In this document: positions 16,039 to 25,056 of the stretch, one piece after another
Layout of the letters: every line of letters begins with the position of its first letter
Numbering within the stretch: the first letter of the stretch is position 1
NCBI RefSeq assembly: GCF_038069765.1
Contig: NZ_JBBPFS010000003.1
Coordinates: 372,001 to 436,000, forward strand
Direction: 5' to 3'
Source of the DNA: Arthrobacter_B sp038069765
GTDB lineage: Bacteria > Actinomycetota > Actinomycetes > Actinomycetales > Micrococcaceae
Length of the DNA stretch: 64,000 bases
Made by a program: the position numbers and the translations under genes
The notes under the pieces: model-generated
Databases searched by the model: none
Told to the model about the DNA's origin: nothing
The model's input: the letters and a program-made list of their open reading frames with translations, nothing else

Positions 16039-17439
16039 TCACGAGATTTCGGAGTATTTTAGCTGACCCGTTTCGGTCTCCTCCGCCACAGGATGGTCTG
16101 CGGAGCGGCGGCGCGCACGGGCGACGGCAACGGCTCCTGCCACTGTCACGCCCACCAGCAGTCCGCCGAACCCCAGGACCAGTGCCGCGGGCAGCGGATC
16201 CGACTCGGCGTCCGGAGGAAGCGCCACCGGAACCGTGGGCTCCGGAAGATCCGGCACCACGGGCTCTACAGCTACGGGGGCATCGGAGGCGGGCGCGGTT
16301 GGCGCCGCCCGGCGGTGGATCCGGATCCAGTCCGCAATGCTGCCCAGCGGATTAGCCGACACCGAGGGAACGTCCGAGGTCAGGGCCGCTCCGGCGTTCA
16401 GGATTCCGTAGCCGTAGAGGGTGTCCTGCCCCGGAGCGCCCGCGTCCCGGGCGGTGCTGATGATCCGGTTGATGACGTCTGCTGCGCTCATGTCCGGGTA
16501 GGCGGAGCGGATCAGGGCCGCAGTGCCCGCAACGAGCGGTGCGGCACCGGAGGTACCGCTCCAGTCCGCGTACCGGGCCGGGCCGCCGGGCAGGCCGCCC
16601 ACCAGGTCTTCCGCCGGTGCGGCAACGCCGATGCTGATGCCCTCGGAGGAAGAATCCTGGCTTGCCTCGCCGTTGCGGTCCAACCCGGCGACGGTCAGCA
16701 CACCCGGGATGGTGGCGGGAGCGCCCACCTGGACCATGCCGACGCCGCGGTTGCCCGCGGCCACCACTACGACGACGTCCTGCTGCTCGGCGTACAGGAA
16801 CGCGTCGTCCCAGCTTTCGGGCCATGAGGTGGACGAGCTCCCCAGGGACATGTTGATCACGCCTGCGCCGTTGTCTACGGCCCACCTGATGGCGGCCGGG
16901 ATCTGGTCTTCGATGGAGATCCCGGCGGGGTTGTCGGGGCCGATCCACGCGGAAACCGCCAACAGTTCCGCCTTGGGCGCCACCCCGATAATGCCGTCGG
17001 ATTTCACGGGAGCGGGAGCCTTCTTGGTTGGCTCTGCCTCACCGTCCGTGTCCTTCTCCGGCTCAACCGGGGGCAGGTGGCCGCGGCCGGCGAGCAGCGT
17101 GGCCACAAGTGTTCCGTGGGACGGGTTGGCCCCCACTCCCCTGCTGCCGGCAGGATCACCGGCACCGGAGACGTCTGTTCCGCCCGTTACTGCTCCCGCA
17201 AGATCCGGGTGGGTGGGGTCGATGCCGGTGTCGATCACCGCCACTTTAACGCCTTCGCCCTGGCTCACCTTCCAGGCAGCGTCAAAGCCGGAATCGGCAA
17301 GCCAGTACTGTTTGTCGCGCCACTCGTCCGCGGAAGCCGGTGCGGCCGGAAGCAGGGTCAGCATCAGCAGCGACGCCAGCAGGACAGTCCGGCGCCCCTC
17401 TTTCCGCCGCTGCCCGGGTGCGGCCCAGGCACGGGTCAC
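16039..17439 (-). CDS. Mycosin-like S8 subtilase, membrane anchored
   Basis: This 466-residue secreted serine protease has a signal peptide with h-region at about residues 18-31 and an Ala-x-Ala cleavage site near 38. The subtilisin triad is present: Asp70 (VAVIDTGID), His108 (PSHGTLVA) and Ser297 (WSGTSGAAP), with oxyanion Asn230 (VAAGNRG). A Pro/Ala-rich linker leads to a C-terminal membrane helix (about 418-441) and a short basic tail, the architecture of MycP proteases. No type VII secretion genes are nearby, so the partner is unknown. The start overlaps the upstream Ppx stop by four bases (ATGA), so the two are co-translated. Confidence 0.9.
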   Translation of the reverse strand: MTRAWAAPGQRRKEGRRTVLLASLLMLTLLPAAPASADEWRDKQYWLADSGFDAAWKVSQGEGVKVAVIDTGIDPTHPDLAGAVTGGTDVSGAGDPAGSRGVGANPSHGTLVATLLAGRGHLPPVEPEKDTDGEAEPTKKAPAPVKSDGIIGVAPKAELLAVSAWIGPDNPAGISIEDQIPAAIRWAVDNGAGVINMSLGSSSTSWPESWDDAFLYAEQQDVVVVVAAGNRGVGMVQVGAPATIPGVLTVAGLDRNGEASQDSSSEGISIGVAAPAEDLVGGLPGGPARYADWSGTSGAAPLVAGTAALIRSAYPDMSAADVINRIISTARDAGAPGQDTLYGYGILNAGAALTSDVPSVSANPLGSIADWIRIHRRAAPTAPASDAPVAVEPVVPDLPEPTVPVALPPDAESDPLPAALVLGFGGLLVGVTVAGAVAVARARRRSADHPVAEETETGQLKYSEIS

Positions 17440-19127
17440 CGCGCAGCGCTCAGGGCTATGCCGTCCAGGATGTCGTGCTCGCTGCTCACTGCCGAGGAAA
17501 CTTTCCCGTCGGTGAGTTCCGACACCCGGTCCACTATCGTCTGCCAGATCAGGGCGCCGGCACCGATGACGTCCACGCGGCCCGGATGCATGTACGGCAG
17601 GGCGGCACGGGCCGCCCGGTCCATGTGCAGCAGTTCCGAGGCAGCCTGGTCGATCCGCGCGACGTCGAGGTCGGCCCCGTGGATCGCCTCGGGCGAGTAC
17701 TCGGGCAGGTGCAGCGCATGCGCGGTCACCGTGGTGATGGTGCCGGCCACGCCAATCAGGCGGTCGGCTTCAGCCAGCGGCACGGTCTCAAGAACCTGGG
17801 CAATGATGTCCAGGACGTCACCGCGGGCGACGGCGATTTCCGCCTCCGTAGGCGGGTTGGACGTCAAGTGCCGTTCGGTGTAGCGGACGCAGCCCATGTC
17901 AGTGCTCTTAGCGGCCAGGACGCCTTCGGAGGTGCCGAGGACAAACTCGGTGCTGCCGCCGCCCAGGTCCACCACCAGGGTCTTGGTGCCGTTGCTGCTG
18001 CCCAGGACGCTGGCGGCCCCGGCGAAGGACAGCGCGGCCTCTTCGTCGCCGCTGATAACTTCGGGTTCCACACCCAGGCGCGCGCGGATTCCGTCCACGA
18101 ACTCGGCCCGGTTTTCCGCGTCGCGGCTGGCCGAGGTGGCAACAAACCGGACCCGGCCGGCCCCGTGTTCGCGGATGAGCGCGGCGTACTCGTCAGCGGC
18201 CTCGAAGGTCCGTTCCAGGGCCTCGGGAGCCAGGCGGCCGGTGGCATCAACACCCTGCCCCAGCCGGTTCACCCGCATCAGGCGGACGACGTCGGTCAGC
18301 TTGGGAACTCCGCCGTCGTACGTCACGTCCGCAATGAGCAGGCGAATGGAGTTGGTGCCGCAGTCCACCGCGGCAACGCGCTCCGCCGGAGCATGTTCCT
18401 GCGCCTCGCTGTTTTCCGGCGCTGCACTGTTTTCAGGCATTTCACTGTTCTCCGGCACGGCATCCCCCTGCTGTTCGGCGTTGGCGGCCTCAACGGCCTC
18501 GCGGCGGGCGGCACGCTTGGCGTCCAACTCCTCCGCGGAGAGGCCCTGGGTCTTGGTGTGCCGGCTCAGGTCGCGGCTGGGCGCCGCGGCCGTTGTGTCC
18601 CACGCGCCCTCACAATAGCAGCGTTCGCGGGTCCACCACGGGGAAATCCGTTCCAGGGCTTCATCACCGAGCGGATTGACGCCGGGGCCGGCCGCCAGCG
18701 CATGGCCCACCAGGACGTGGAGGCACTTTACGCGGGTGGGCATCCCGCCGGCGGAGACGCCGTCGATCTCGGGAACGGGCCCGACGCCGGTGCGGGCGCC
18801 AATCTCATTGCGCACCTGAAGATACGCTTCGTGCGCAGCCCGGTAGCGGGCCGCAAGCTCGGGGTCCTGCTCCAGCCGCTCGGTCATTTCGGTCATGAGG
18901 CCGGAGGCTTCGAGCCGGGAAACCGCTGCCGTGATCACCGGGTGCGCCAGGTAGTAGGTGGTGGGAAAGGGAATACCGTTGCTGAGCCGCGGAGCCGTGG
19001 TGGCTACCAGGGGGTTGCCGCAGACGCAGCGCGCCCCGATTTCCACGACGTCGCGTGCCGGCCTGCCGAGCTGTCGGCTCAGTGTCTCCAGATCTTCGGA
19101 GGTGGGGGTGAGCTGCTCCTGGGTCAT
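17436..19127 (-). CDS. DUF501-Ppx/GppA phosphatase fusion
   Basis: This 563-residue protein has two parts. Residues about 1-185 are a DUF501 domain with cysteine motifs (RCVCGNPL, CLHVLVGHAL, RCYCEGAW). Residues about 250-563 are a full-length exopolyphosphatase/guanosine pentaphosphate phosphatase (VAAVDCGTNSIRLLIADV, then VVDLGGGSTEFVLG and GVAGTITTVTAHAL), an ASKHA-fold enzyme that hydrolyses polyphosphate or pppGpp. A charged linker at about 190-247 contains three PENS repeats. In many actinobacteria the two domains are separate adjacent genes next to eno and ftsB; here no stop separates them. The mycosin gene overlaps the 3' end. Confidence 0.88.
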   Translation of the reverse strand: MTQEQLTPTSEDLETLSRQLGRPARDVVEIGARCVCGNPLVATTAPRLSNGIPFPTTYYLAHPVITAAVSRLEASGLMTEMTERLEQDPELAARYRAAHEAYLQVRNEIGARTGVGPVPEIDGVSAGGMPTRVKCLHVLVGHALAAGPGVNPLGDEALERISPWWTRERCYCEGAWDTTAAAPSRDLSRHTKTQGLSAEELDAKRAARREAVEAANAEQQGDAVPENSEMPENSAAPENSEAQEHAPAERVAAVDCGTNSIRLLIADVTYDGGVPKLTDVVRLMRVNRLGQGVDATGRLAPEALERTFEAADEYAALIREHGAGRVRFVATSASRDAENRAEFVDGIRARLGVEPEVISGDEEAALSFAGAASVLGSSNGTKTLVVDLGGGSTEFVLGTSEGVLAAKSTDMGCVRYTERHLTSNPPTEAEIAVARGDVLDIIAQVLETVPLAEADRLIGVAGTITTVTAHALHLPEYSPEAIHGADLDVARIDQAASELLHMDRAARAALPYMHPGRVDVIGAGALIWQTIVDRVSELTDGKVSSAVSSEHDILDGIALSAAR

Positions 19128-19250
19128 GCCGGAGGTTCCTTCCTGGGGGCCTGGACGAGGCCCGGGCTAAGTGATGTCTGCGCTTCTAAGATTACTGTGC
19201 GCGGAACGGCGCCGGGGCCGAAGCCCGGCAGGAGGGATGCGGCGGTACAG

Positions 19251-20108
19251 CTACGGCGCCGTGGCCGCCCTCTTGACCGAGTCCCACAGCGAGTCGACCC
19301 ACTGCAGGTCTTCCGCTTCTTCCTGCGCCTGCTGCTCCGCTTCCTCCACCCCGTGTTCACCCTTGACGAGGTAGCGGGTCTCCCCCGGCATCACCAAAAA
19401 GATACGTTCGCGGGCCTGCTGCTTGATGTAGTTGGGGTCTTCCCAGCGCTCCAGCTCGGATTCCAGGTTCCGGGATGTCTCCTTCTCGGCGGCGATGTCC
19501 GCCTCAAGGGCGGCAATGTCGGAGCGCTGATGCAGGTACGTGTTCACTGACGGCGCGAGGAGAACCGTTATTACCAACGTCACCATTGCCAGGACCAGGA
19601 GGCGGCCGGAAAAGGCCTTCGCCGGAACCGGGCGCAGGTCATCGGCAGCCGTCTCGCCTGCGGCACCGCCGGGGGTGCCGGGAGACTGCTCCTGCGCCTG
19701 TATCCGGCGCCGGAACCTGCCGGCGGCAGCCGCGGAGCTGTCAGCTTTGCGACCGGCCGGGGCCTTGGCTGCGGGGGCCGCCTTGGCCGGAGCGGCTTTG
19801 GCCGCGGTGAACTTGGCCGGGGTGGACTTGGCCGGTGCTTTAGCCGCCGCTGGCTTGGCTGCTGTTGTGCCCGGTGCCGCCTTGCCCGGTGCCGCCTTTG
19901 GCGTGCCGGCGGCACGGAGCGTTTTCTCGCCGGCCGGTTCCGTGTTCCCGGCTCCGTCCACGGGCTTAGTGGCGCTGATCGTATCCGGGTCAGCCGCCGG
20001 GCTGCGCCGACGCACCGGTTTGGTCCCGCCGCGGCCGGAGGCAGTCCCGCCTGCGGCGCCGTTTCCCGCTGAACCGGCCTTGGGCACTTTCGGACGTCGG
20101 GTGGGCAT
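19251..20108 (-). CDS. Septum formation initiator (FtsB/DivIC family)
   Basis: This 285-residue protein has a long cytoplasmic low-complexity N-terminus (residues 1-165, rich in Ala, Lys, Pro with histone-H1-like AAKAPAK repeats), one membrane helix (about 169-187), an extracytoplasmic coiled coil (about 192-220) and the conserved block YIKQQARERIFLVMPGETRY (about 227-246). FtsB/DivIC forms the divisome subcomplex with FtsL and FtsQ. Typical members are about 100-230 residues, so the extension is long. It sits between enolase and DUF501-Ppx, the conserved actinobacterial order. Confidence 0.9.
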   Translation of the reverse strand: MPTRRPKVPKAGSAGNGAAGGTASGRGGTKPVRRRSPAADPDTISATKPVDGAGNTEPAGEKTLRAAGTPKAAPGKAAPGTTAAKPAAAKAPAKSTPAKFTAAKAAPAKAAPAAKAPAGRKADSSAAAAGRFRRRIQAQEQSPGTPGGAAGETAADDLRPVPAKAFSGRLLVLAMVTLVITVLLAPSVNTYLHQRSDIAALEADIAAEKETSRNLESELERWEDPNYIKQQARERIFLVMPGETRYLVKGEHGVEEAEQQAQEEAEDLQWVDSLWDSVKRAATAP

Positions 20109-20154
20109 GGGACTCCTTGAAGCGAACTAGTAAAAACAGACGGGTTAAACACAA

Positions 20155-20189
20155 CCGGCGGGCACCCTCTTAACGAGGGTACCCACCGG
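20155..20189 (-). terminator. Terminator of eno
   Basis: An inverted repeat of about 15 bp (CCGGCGGGCACCCTC / GAGGGTACCCACCGG, one mismatch) is followed on the minus strand by TTGTGTTTAAC and a T-rich stretch before the ftsB-like gene. Confidence 0.75.
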
Positions 20190-20197
20190 CAGCAGGC

Positions 20198-21481
20198 TTA
20201 CTCTGCCGTGAAACGCGGGAACGCGCTGCGTCCTGCGTAACGGGCGGCGTCGTCGAGCTCTTCTTCGATGCGCAGCAGCTGGTTGTACTTGGCTACGCGC
20301 TCGGAGCGGGCCGGGGCACCGGTCTTGATCTGGCCGGCGTTGGTGGCAACGCAGATGTCGGCAATGGTGGTGTCCTCGGTTTCGCCGGAGCGGTGCGAGG
20401 TGATGGTGGTGTAGCCGGCACGCTGGGCCATGGTGATGGCGTCCAGGGTTTCGGAGAGGGTGCCGATCTGGTTGACCTTGACCAGCAGGGAGTTGGCGGC
20501 GTTGCGCTTGATGCCGGTCTCCAGACGGGTGGGGTTGGTGACGAACAGGTCATCGCCCACAATCTGCACCTTGTCACCGATGGAGGCGGTCAGGGTCTTC
20601 CAGCCGTCCCAGTCCTCTTCATCCAGCGGGTCTTCGATGGAGACGAGCGGGTAATCCCGGACGAGTTCCTCGTAGTAGGCGGACATTTCCTCTGCCGTGC
20701 GGCTGGTGCCTTCGAAGAGGTAGGAACCGTCCTTGAAGAACTCGGAAGCGGCAACGTCGAGGGCCAGGGCAATATCGGTGCCCGGGGTGTAGCCGGCGCG
20801 CGTGATGGCTTCGAGGATCAGGTCCAGGGCGGCACGGTTGGACGGCAGGTTGGGGGCAAAGCCGCCTTCGTCGCCGAGGCCGGTGGACAGGCCCTTTTCC
20901 TTCAGGACGGACTTGAGGTTGTGGTAGACCTCAACGCCCCAGCGCAGGCCTTCCGAATAGGTCTGGGCGCCCAGGGGGACAATCATGAATTCCTGGATGT
21001 CGACGTCCGAATCAGCGTGCGAGCCGCCGTTGAGGATGTTCATCAGCGGCACGGGCAGGATGTGCGCGTTGGGGCCACCCAGGTAGCGGTACAGCGGCAG
21101 GGCTGCGGACTCGGCGGCAGCGCGGGCCACGGCCAGGGAGACGCCCAGCATGGCATTGGCGCCCAGGTTGGACTTGTTGTCGGTTCCGTCCAGGTCAATC
21201 ATCGTCTGGTCGATGGCACGCTGGTCAGCGGCGTCGAAGCCCAGCAGCGCCGGCTGGATCTGCTCGATGACAGCTTCAACGGCCTGCAGAACGCCCTTGC
21301 CCTGGTAGCGGGTCTTTTCGCCGTCGCGGCGTTCGTTGGCTTCGAAGGCACCGGTCGAGGCGCCGGAAGGGACCGCGGCGCGGCCGAACGTGTCATCATC
21401 AAGCAGAACCTCCACCTCAATGGTGGGGTTTCCGCGGGAATCCAGGATTTCGCGGGCGTGAATGGCATCGATGATTGCCAT
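20198..21481 (-). CDS. eno: Enolase
   Basis: This 427-residue enzyme converts 2-phosphoglycerate to phosphoenolpyruvate in glycolysis. Recognisable blocks are MAIIDAIHAREILDSRGNPT at the start, NILNGGSHADSDVDIQEFM, the GLGDEGGFAPNL loop with a catalytic Glu, the metal-binding Asp/Glu of SIEDPLDEEDW, the catalytic Lys in LLVKVNQIGT and the signature SHRSGETEDTTIADI. The start at 21481 has an AGGAG site eight bases upstream and gives the normal family length; an open frame to 21601 adds 40 unlikely residues. It is transcribed with a terminator before ftsB. Confidence 0.97.
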   Translation of the reverse strand: MAIIDAIHAREILDSRGNPTIEVEVLLDDDTFGRAAVPSGASTGAFEANERRDGEKTRYQGKGVLQAVEAVIEQIQPALLGFDAADQRAIDQTMIDLDGTDNKSNLGANAMLGVSLAVARAAAESAALPLYRYLGGPNAHILPVPLMNILNGGSHADSDVDIQEFMIVPLGAQTYSEGLRWGVEVYHNLKSVLKEKGLSTGLGDEGGFAPNLPSNRAALDLILEAITRAGYTPGTDIALALDVAASEFFKDGSYLFEGTSRTAEEMSAYYEELVRDYPLVSIEDPLDEEDWDGWKTLTASIGDKVQIVGDDLFVTNPTRLETGIKRNAANSLLVKVNQIGTLSETLDAITMAQRAGYTTITSHRSGETEDTTIADICVATNAGQIKTGAPARSERVAKYNQLLRIEEELDDAARYAGRSAFPRFTAE

Positions 21482-21640
21482 GGGAATGCTCCTGTTCGTT
21501 GGAACGCTAGTGGTAACTACAGCCGGCGCTATGAAACGTGCCACGCTGTCTGGTTCCAGCCTAGTTGAAACCGGCGCGGTAGTAAGGCCCCGCACCGCCA
21601 TACGGGTGGTTTTCCGGGGCCCGGAACGCGGCCGGAGCCG

Positions 21641-22333
21641 CTAGCGGCGGTTGGTAAAACGGCCGACGGCGGCGCGCAGCGCGGCCTCGGCGTCCAGCCC
21701 TTGGGCCTGCGCCCGGCGCACGACGTCGAACAGGTGGTCACCCAGCTCATCCTCGCTGTTCCAGGACGCCGGCGGCGGCCCCTCCGCTTCAGCCGGCAGC
21801 ACCGGCACCCCGGCACGCCGGGCCCGGTCCTGCACCTTCGCGGCCAGCAGGAGGGCCGGAAGCCCCGCGGGAACACCGTCGTAAGGGGAGGTCCGCTCCG
21901 GCTTTTCCTGCTGCTTGACCCGGTCCCAGGCCCGTTCAATTTCTGCCGGATCATCCGTCGTCTCTGCCCGGAGGGTTCCGTCAGGGGCAAACACATGCGG
22001 ATTGCGACGGATCATCTTCGCTGTGAGCGACTCCACTACGTCGCCGATGCTGAAATGGCCCATTTCCTCCTGCAGCCGGGCGTGCAGCAGGACCTGGAAC
22101 AGGACATCACCCAGTTCCCCCGCCAGTTCCTGTGCATCTTCCGGTCCGGTGTGCCCGGATTCCACCGCCTCCACCACCTCATAGGACTCTTCGATGAGGT
22201 ATTCCAGCAGGGAGCGGTGGGTCAGGGCAGCCGTCCAGGGACAGCGTTCGCGCAGGACGGCGATGACCCCGGCCAGACGGGCGAACCGCCGGCCGAGGTC
22301 ATCGCCGGAGGCGACGGAAGCCGAATCAGCCAC
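21641..22333 (-). CDS. mazG: MazG-family nucleoside triphosphate pyrophosphohydrolase
   Basis: This 230-residue protein hydrolyses NTPs to NMP and pyrophosphate (house-cleaning of abnormal nucleotides or (p)ppGpp control). The MazG core shows LIEESYEVVEAVESG (about residues 45-60) and ELAGELGDVLFQVLLHA (about 70-86) with the metal-binding E-E-x-x-E and E-x-x-D, plus a second DELGDHLFDVVRRA segment near the C-terminus. The GTG start overlaps the adenosine deaminase stop by 8 bases, so the genes are coupled. It is one domain longer than minimal MazG and fits the actinobacterial form beside eno. Confidence 0.9.
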   Translation of the reverse strand: MADSASVASGDDLGRRFARLAGVIAVLRERCPWTAALTHRSLLEYLIEESYEVVEAVESGHTGPEDAQELAGELGDVLFQVLLHARLQEEMGHFSIGDVVESLTAKMIRRNPHVFAPDGTLRAETTDDPAEIERAWDRVKQQEKPERTSPYDGVPAGLPALLLAAKVQDRARRAGVPVLPAEAEGPPPASWNSEDELGDHLFDVVRRAQAQGLDAEAALRAAVGRFTNRR

Positions 22334-23483
22334 GGGCCTGGTTGAAACCTTCCGTGACATAGGCGGCCAGCGCATCGCGCTCTTCCAGGGGAAGGAAGGC
22401 TGCATCAACGGCATTCATAGTCAGTTCCAGCATGTCGTCCAGGTCATAGTCGAACGTCTCCGCCAGCAGCTCAAACTCGCCGGTGAGGGTTACTCCGCTC
22501 ATCAGGCGGTTGTCGGTGTTCACCGTGACCTGGAATCCGGTCTGGTACAGCAGGTCGATCGGATGGGATTCGATGTCCCCGCCAAAGGACTCGACGGCAC
22601 CGGTCTGCAGGTTGGAGGAAGGGCAGATTTCGAGCGGAATGCCGCGGTCGCGGACCCATCCGGCCACCTGTCCGATACTCACCATGCCCACCGCGGTGTC
22701 GCTTCCCCCGTCAACTCCGGGAGCGTCGTCGGCCTCGAAGTCCACCTCGATGTCCTCGGCGATACGCACGCCGTGCCCCAGCCGAAGCGCACGCCCGTGC
22801 ACGAGGGCATCGCGGATGCTCGCCACCCCGGCGGCTTCGCCGGCATGCACGGTAACCGGGAACTGGTTCTCCGCCAGGTAGGTAAATGCCTCCGCAAAGC
22901 GCGCGGCAGGGAACCCGTCTTCGGCGCCGGCGATGTCGAACCCGACGGCGCCGCTGTTCCGGTGCCGGACGGCGAGTTCAGCAATTTCCATCCCGCGGTC
23001 GGCGTGGCGCATGGCGGTGATGAGCTGCCCCACCTGGATCAGGCGGCCGCCGGCTTCCACCGCGTCCACGCCCGCGTTCAGGCCTTCCTGCACGGCTTCG
23101 ACGGCTTCATCAAGACTCAGGCCGCCCTGCAGGTGCTGCTCGGGCGCCCAGCGGATCTCGGCGTAGACAACGCCGTCGTCCGCCAGGTCCTCCACGAACT
23201 CCCGCGCGACGCGGGCAAGGTTTTCGCGGGTCTGCATGACGGCAATGGTGTGGTCAAACGTTTCCAGGTAGAGCGGCAGCGATCCGGAGTCCGCGGCTTC
23301 GCGGAACCATTTGCCGAGGGCCACCGGATCGGTGGAGGGGAGCTCGTGCCCCGCCGCCTCGGCCAGCTCGATGATGGTGGCCGGCCGCAGGCCGCCGTCG
23401 AGGTGGTCGTGCAGCGAGACCTTGGGCAGGCTCCGGATGTCGAGGAACGGGTCAGATGCAGGAAGCAGAATAGGCTCAGTCAC
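22326..23483 (-). CDS. add: Adenosine deaminase
   Basis: This 385-residue TIM-barrel enzyme deaminates adenosine and deoxyadenosine to inosine forms in purine salvage. Zinc and active-site motifs are VSLHDHLDGGLRP, FPVTVHAGEAAGV (His and catalytic Glu), RLGHGVRIAED and ICPSSNLQTGAV, with VNTDNRLMSGVTLT for the terminal Asp. The chosen GTG gives MTEPILL...; the open frame to 23528 adds 15 residues without support. It functions with the nucleoside uptake operon at 28.9-36.1 kb, though not adjacent. mazG is translationally coupled downstream. Confidence 0.93.
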   Translation of the reverse strand: MTEPILLPASDPFLDIRSLPKVSLHDHLDGGLRPATIIELAEAAGHELPSTDPVALGKWFREAADSGSLPLYLETFDHTIAVMQTRENLARVAREFVEDLADDGVVYAEIRWAPEQHLQGGLSLDEAVEAVQEGLNAGVDAVEAGGRLIQVGQLITAMRHADRGMEIAELAVRHRNSGAVGFDIAGAEDGFPAARFAEAFTYLAENQFPVTVHAGEAAGVASIRDALVHGRALRLGHGVRIAEDIEVDFEADDAPGVDGGSDTAVGMVSIGQVAGWVRDRGIPLEICPSSNLQTGAVESFGGDIESHPIDLLYQTGFQVTVNTDNRLMSGVTLTGEFELLAETFDYDLDDMLELTMNAVDAAFLPLEERDALAAYVTEGFNQARG

Positions 23484-23610
23484 GCTGCCAACTCTACGTG
23501 AGCTGCGGCACTGTCCCGGCCATTTCAACGGACCCAGTTACGTCGCCAGCTGCTCGCTGTTTCCTCGGAGACACCACCTAAGTCCCGTCTTGGTGTCAGC
23601 GGAGATCTCA

Positions 23611-24942
23611 TCAGACGAAATCTGCGAGCCGCAGGTCGAGCCCATACTGGGCGGGGGCACCGAGGTGGTCGCGGAGCGTACTGCCTTCGTAGTCCCGGTG
23701 GTAGATGCCGCGGGCCTGCAGAAGGGGGACGACTTCGTCGACGAACGTGTCGATGCCGTCCTCGTTGACGTCGATAGAGACCCAGAATCCGTCGCAGGCG
23801 CCGGCGTCGAACCACTCCTGCATGTGGTCCGCGGTGGCCAGTGCGTCGCCGACGGGGGTGGGGTGGTAATCGATGACGCCGTGGGCCAGGATGTCGCGGA
23901 TGGTCCATCCTTCCCGCGCTACCTGCAGTGCTCGTGCGGAGCGGGGATCGAAAGGACTCGGTGAGGCGGCCTGCAGCTGGGCGGGTGTCAGGGATTCATC
24001 AAGTTGACCGGCGTCGAGCTGCAGGTTCAGCATCGAGCCGAGGTAGGGCACGCGGGATGCTGCTGTGAGCTCACCCAATTGCACGCGCCGGTCAAGAGCG
24101 GCCCGTTTGTTCTTGCCGATGGCAGGCATGACTCCTGCGAAGAACTTAATCTCGTCCGGGTTCCGGCCCGCCCTTCGGGCGGCGTCACGGTAGGCCTGGC
24201 GCTGGTTGCGGGCTTCTTCTATGGTGAACACTGCTGCGATGACGCCGCTGGCGTAGCGTCCGGCCAGTTCAAGCCCGTTCTCGCCTCCGCCGGCGGAGAA
24301 GATGACGGGTTGGCCCTGCTCCGAGGGTGGGATGGGGAGCGGCCCGCGTGAGGCAACGTATTCTCCCTGCATGTTGATCGGCTGGATCTTATCGGGGTCG
24401 GCGAAGTGACCGGTTTCCTGATCTTTGATCCACGCGTCCTGCTGCCAGCTTCCCCAGAGAGCCTGGGCGATCTGGATGGTTTCGTGAGCTCGCTGGTAAC
24501 GCTGCTGCCGCGGCGCTACAGCTTGTCCGAAGTTCGCTGCAGCGGCAGGGTCGCTGGTCGTTACTGCGTTCCACCCGGCACGGCCGTGGCTCATCACGTC
24601 GAGGGCCTTGAATTGGCGGGCAAGGTTGAAGGGCTCATTGAACGTTGTAGAGCCGGTGGCGACAAGACCGATGCGCTTCGTAGCGCGGGCGATTGCCGCA
24701 AGCGTCATCATAGGTTCGAGGGTGATCTGGGGAGCTGCGTTATTCAGGCCGGACTGCAGCCCGGGGAAATCGGGGAGGAACAGGAAGGCGAACTTCCCGC
24801 GTTCGGCGGCCTGAGCGTAGCGGACCTGAGCGTCAAAGCTGGTGTAGTTAGCCGGGTCCACGCCGGGTGCACGCCAGGCGGAGCCCTGCGATCCATATCC
24901 GTTGCCCAGATGCATACCCAGAATCATGTGTGGTTTGGTCAT
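23611..24942 (-). CDS. NtaA/SnaA/DszA-family flavin-dependent monooxygenase
   Basis: This 443-residue LLM-class (bacterial luciferase-like) monooxygenase uses FMNH2 from a partner reductase to oxidise organic substrates. Features include the N-terminal LGMHLGNGYGSQGSAWR, ALDVMSHGRAGWNAVTT (a hallmark of the NtaA/DszA group), PVIFSAGGGENGLELAGRYA and the C-terminal DGFWV block. Known relatives act on nitrilotriacetate, EDTA, dibenzothiophene sulfone and other compounds; the substrate here cannot be told. A strong AGGAGGA site sets the ATG. It is divergent from a MerR regulator, with a shared operator between them. Confidence 0.88.
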   Translation of the reverse strand: MTKPHMILGMHLGNGYGSQGSAWRAPGVDPANYTSFDAQVRYAQAAERGKFAFLFLPDFPGLQSGLNNAAPQITLEPMMTLAAIARATKRIGLVATGSTTFNEPFNLARQFKALDVMSHGRAGWNAVTTSDPAAAANFGQAVAPRQQRYQRAHETIQIAQALWGSWQQDAWIKDQETGHFADPDKIQPINMQGEYVASRGPLPIPPSEQGQPVIFSAGGGENGLELAGRYASGVIAAVFTIEEARNQRQAYRDAARRAGRNPDEIKFFAGVMPAIGKNKRAALDRRVQLGELTAASRVPYLGSMLNLQLDAGQLDESLTPAQLQAASPSPFDPRSARALQVAREGWTIRDILAHGVIDYHPTPVGDALATADHMQEWFDAGACDGFWVSIDVNEDGIDTFVDEVVPLLQARGIYHRDYEGSTLRDHLGAPAQYGLDLRLADFV

Positions 24943-24999
24943 TGGTCCTCCTCGTACAGCTGTTCGCGGGCTTCTCATGATGGTGCTTGTCCAGTGTCA

Positions 25000-25021
25000 A
25001 CGTTGCCATTAGTGTTAAGGT
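25000..25021 (-). promoter_or_regulatory. MerR-type operator upstream of the monooxygenase
   Basis: Imperfect 9-bp arms (ACGTTGCCA / TGTTAAGGT) flank a TTAG spacer, the same layout as the site at 27107. On the minus strand TTGACC (25024-25019) forms a -35 overlapping the site, and the 19-bp gap to the weak -10 (TGACAC) is the long spacer typical of MerR-activated promoters. Confidence 0.6.
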
Positions 25022-25056
25022 CAAATCGTGCAGGGCTTGGAGAATCGGAGGGCGTT

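Noticed and set aside
16039..17439. A type VII secretion cluster suggested by the mycosin-like protease
   Set aside because: No EccA-E, EsxA/B or FtsK/SpoIIIE-type genes are nearby, so the protease appears isolated.
17340..19550. A 736-codon plus-strand open frame
   Set aside because: It is antisense to the DUF501-Ppx and ftsB-like genes. Those have clear domains, while this frame has none and no ribosome site.
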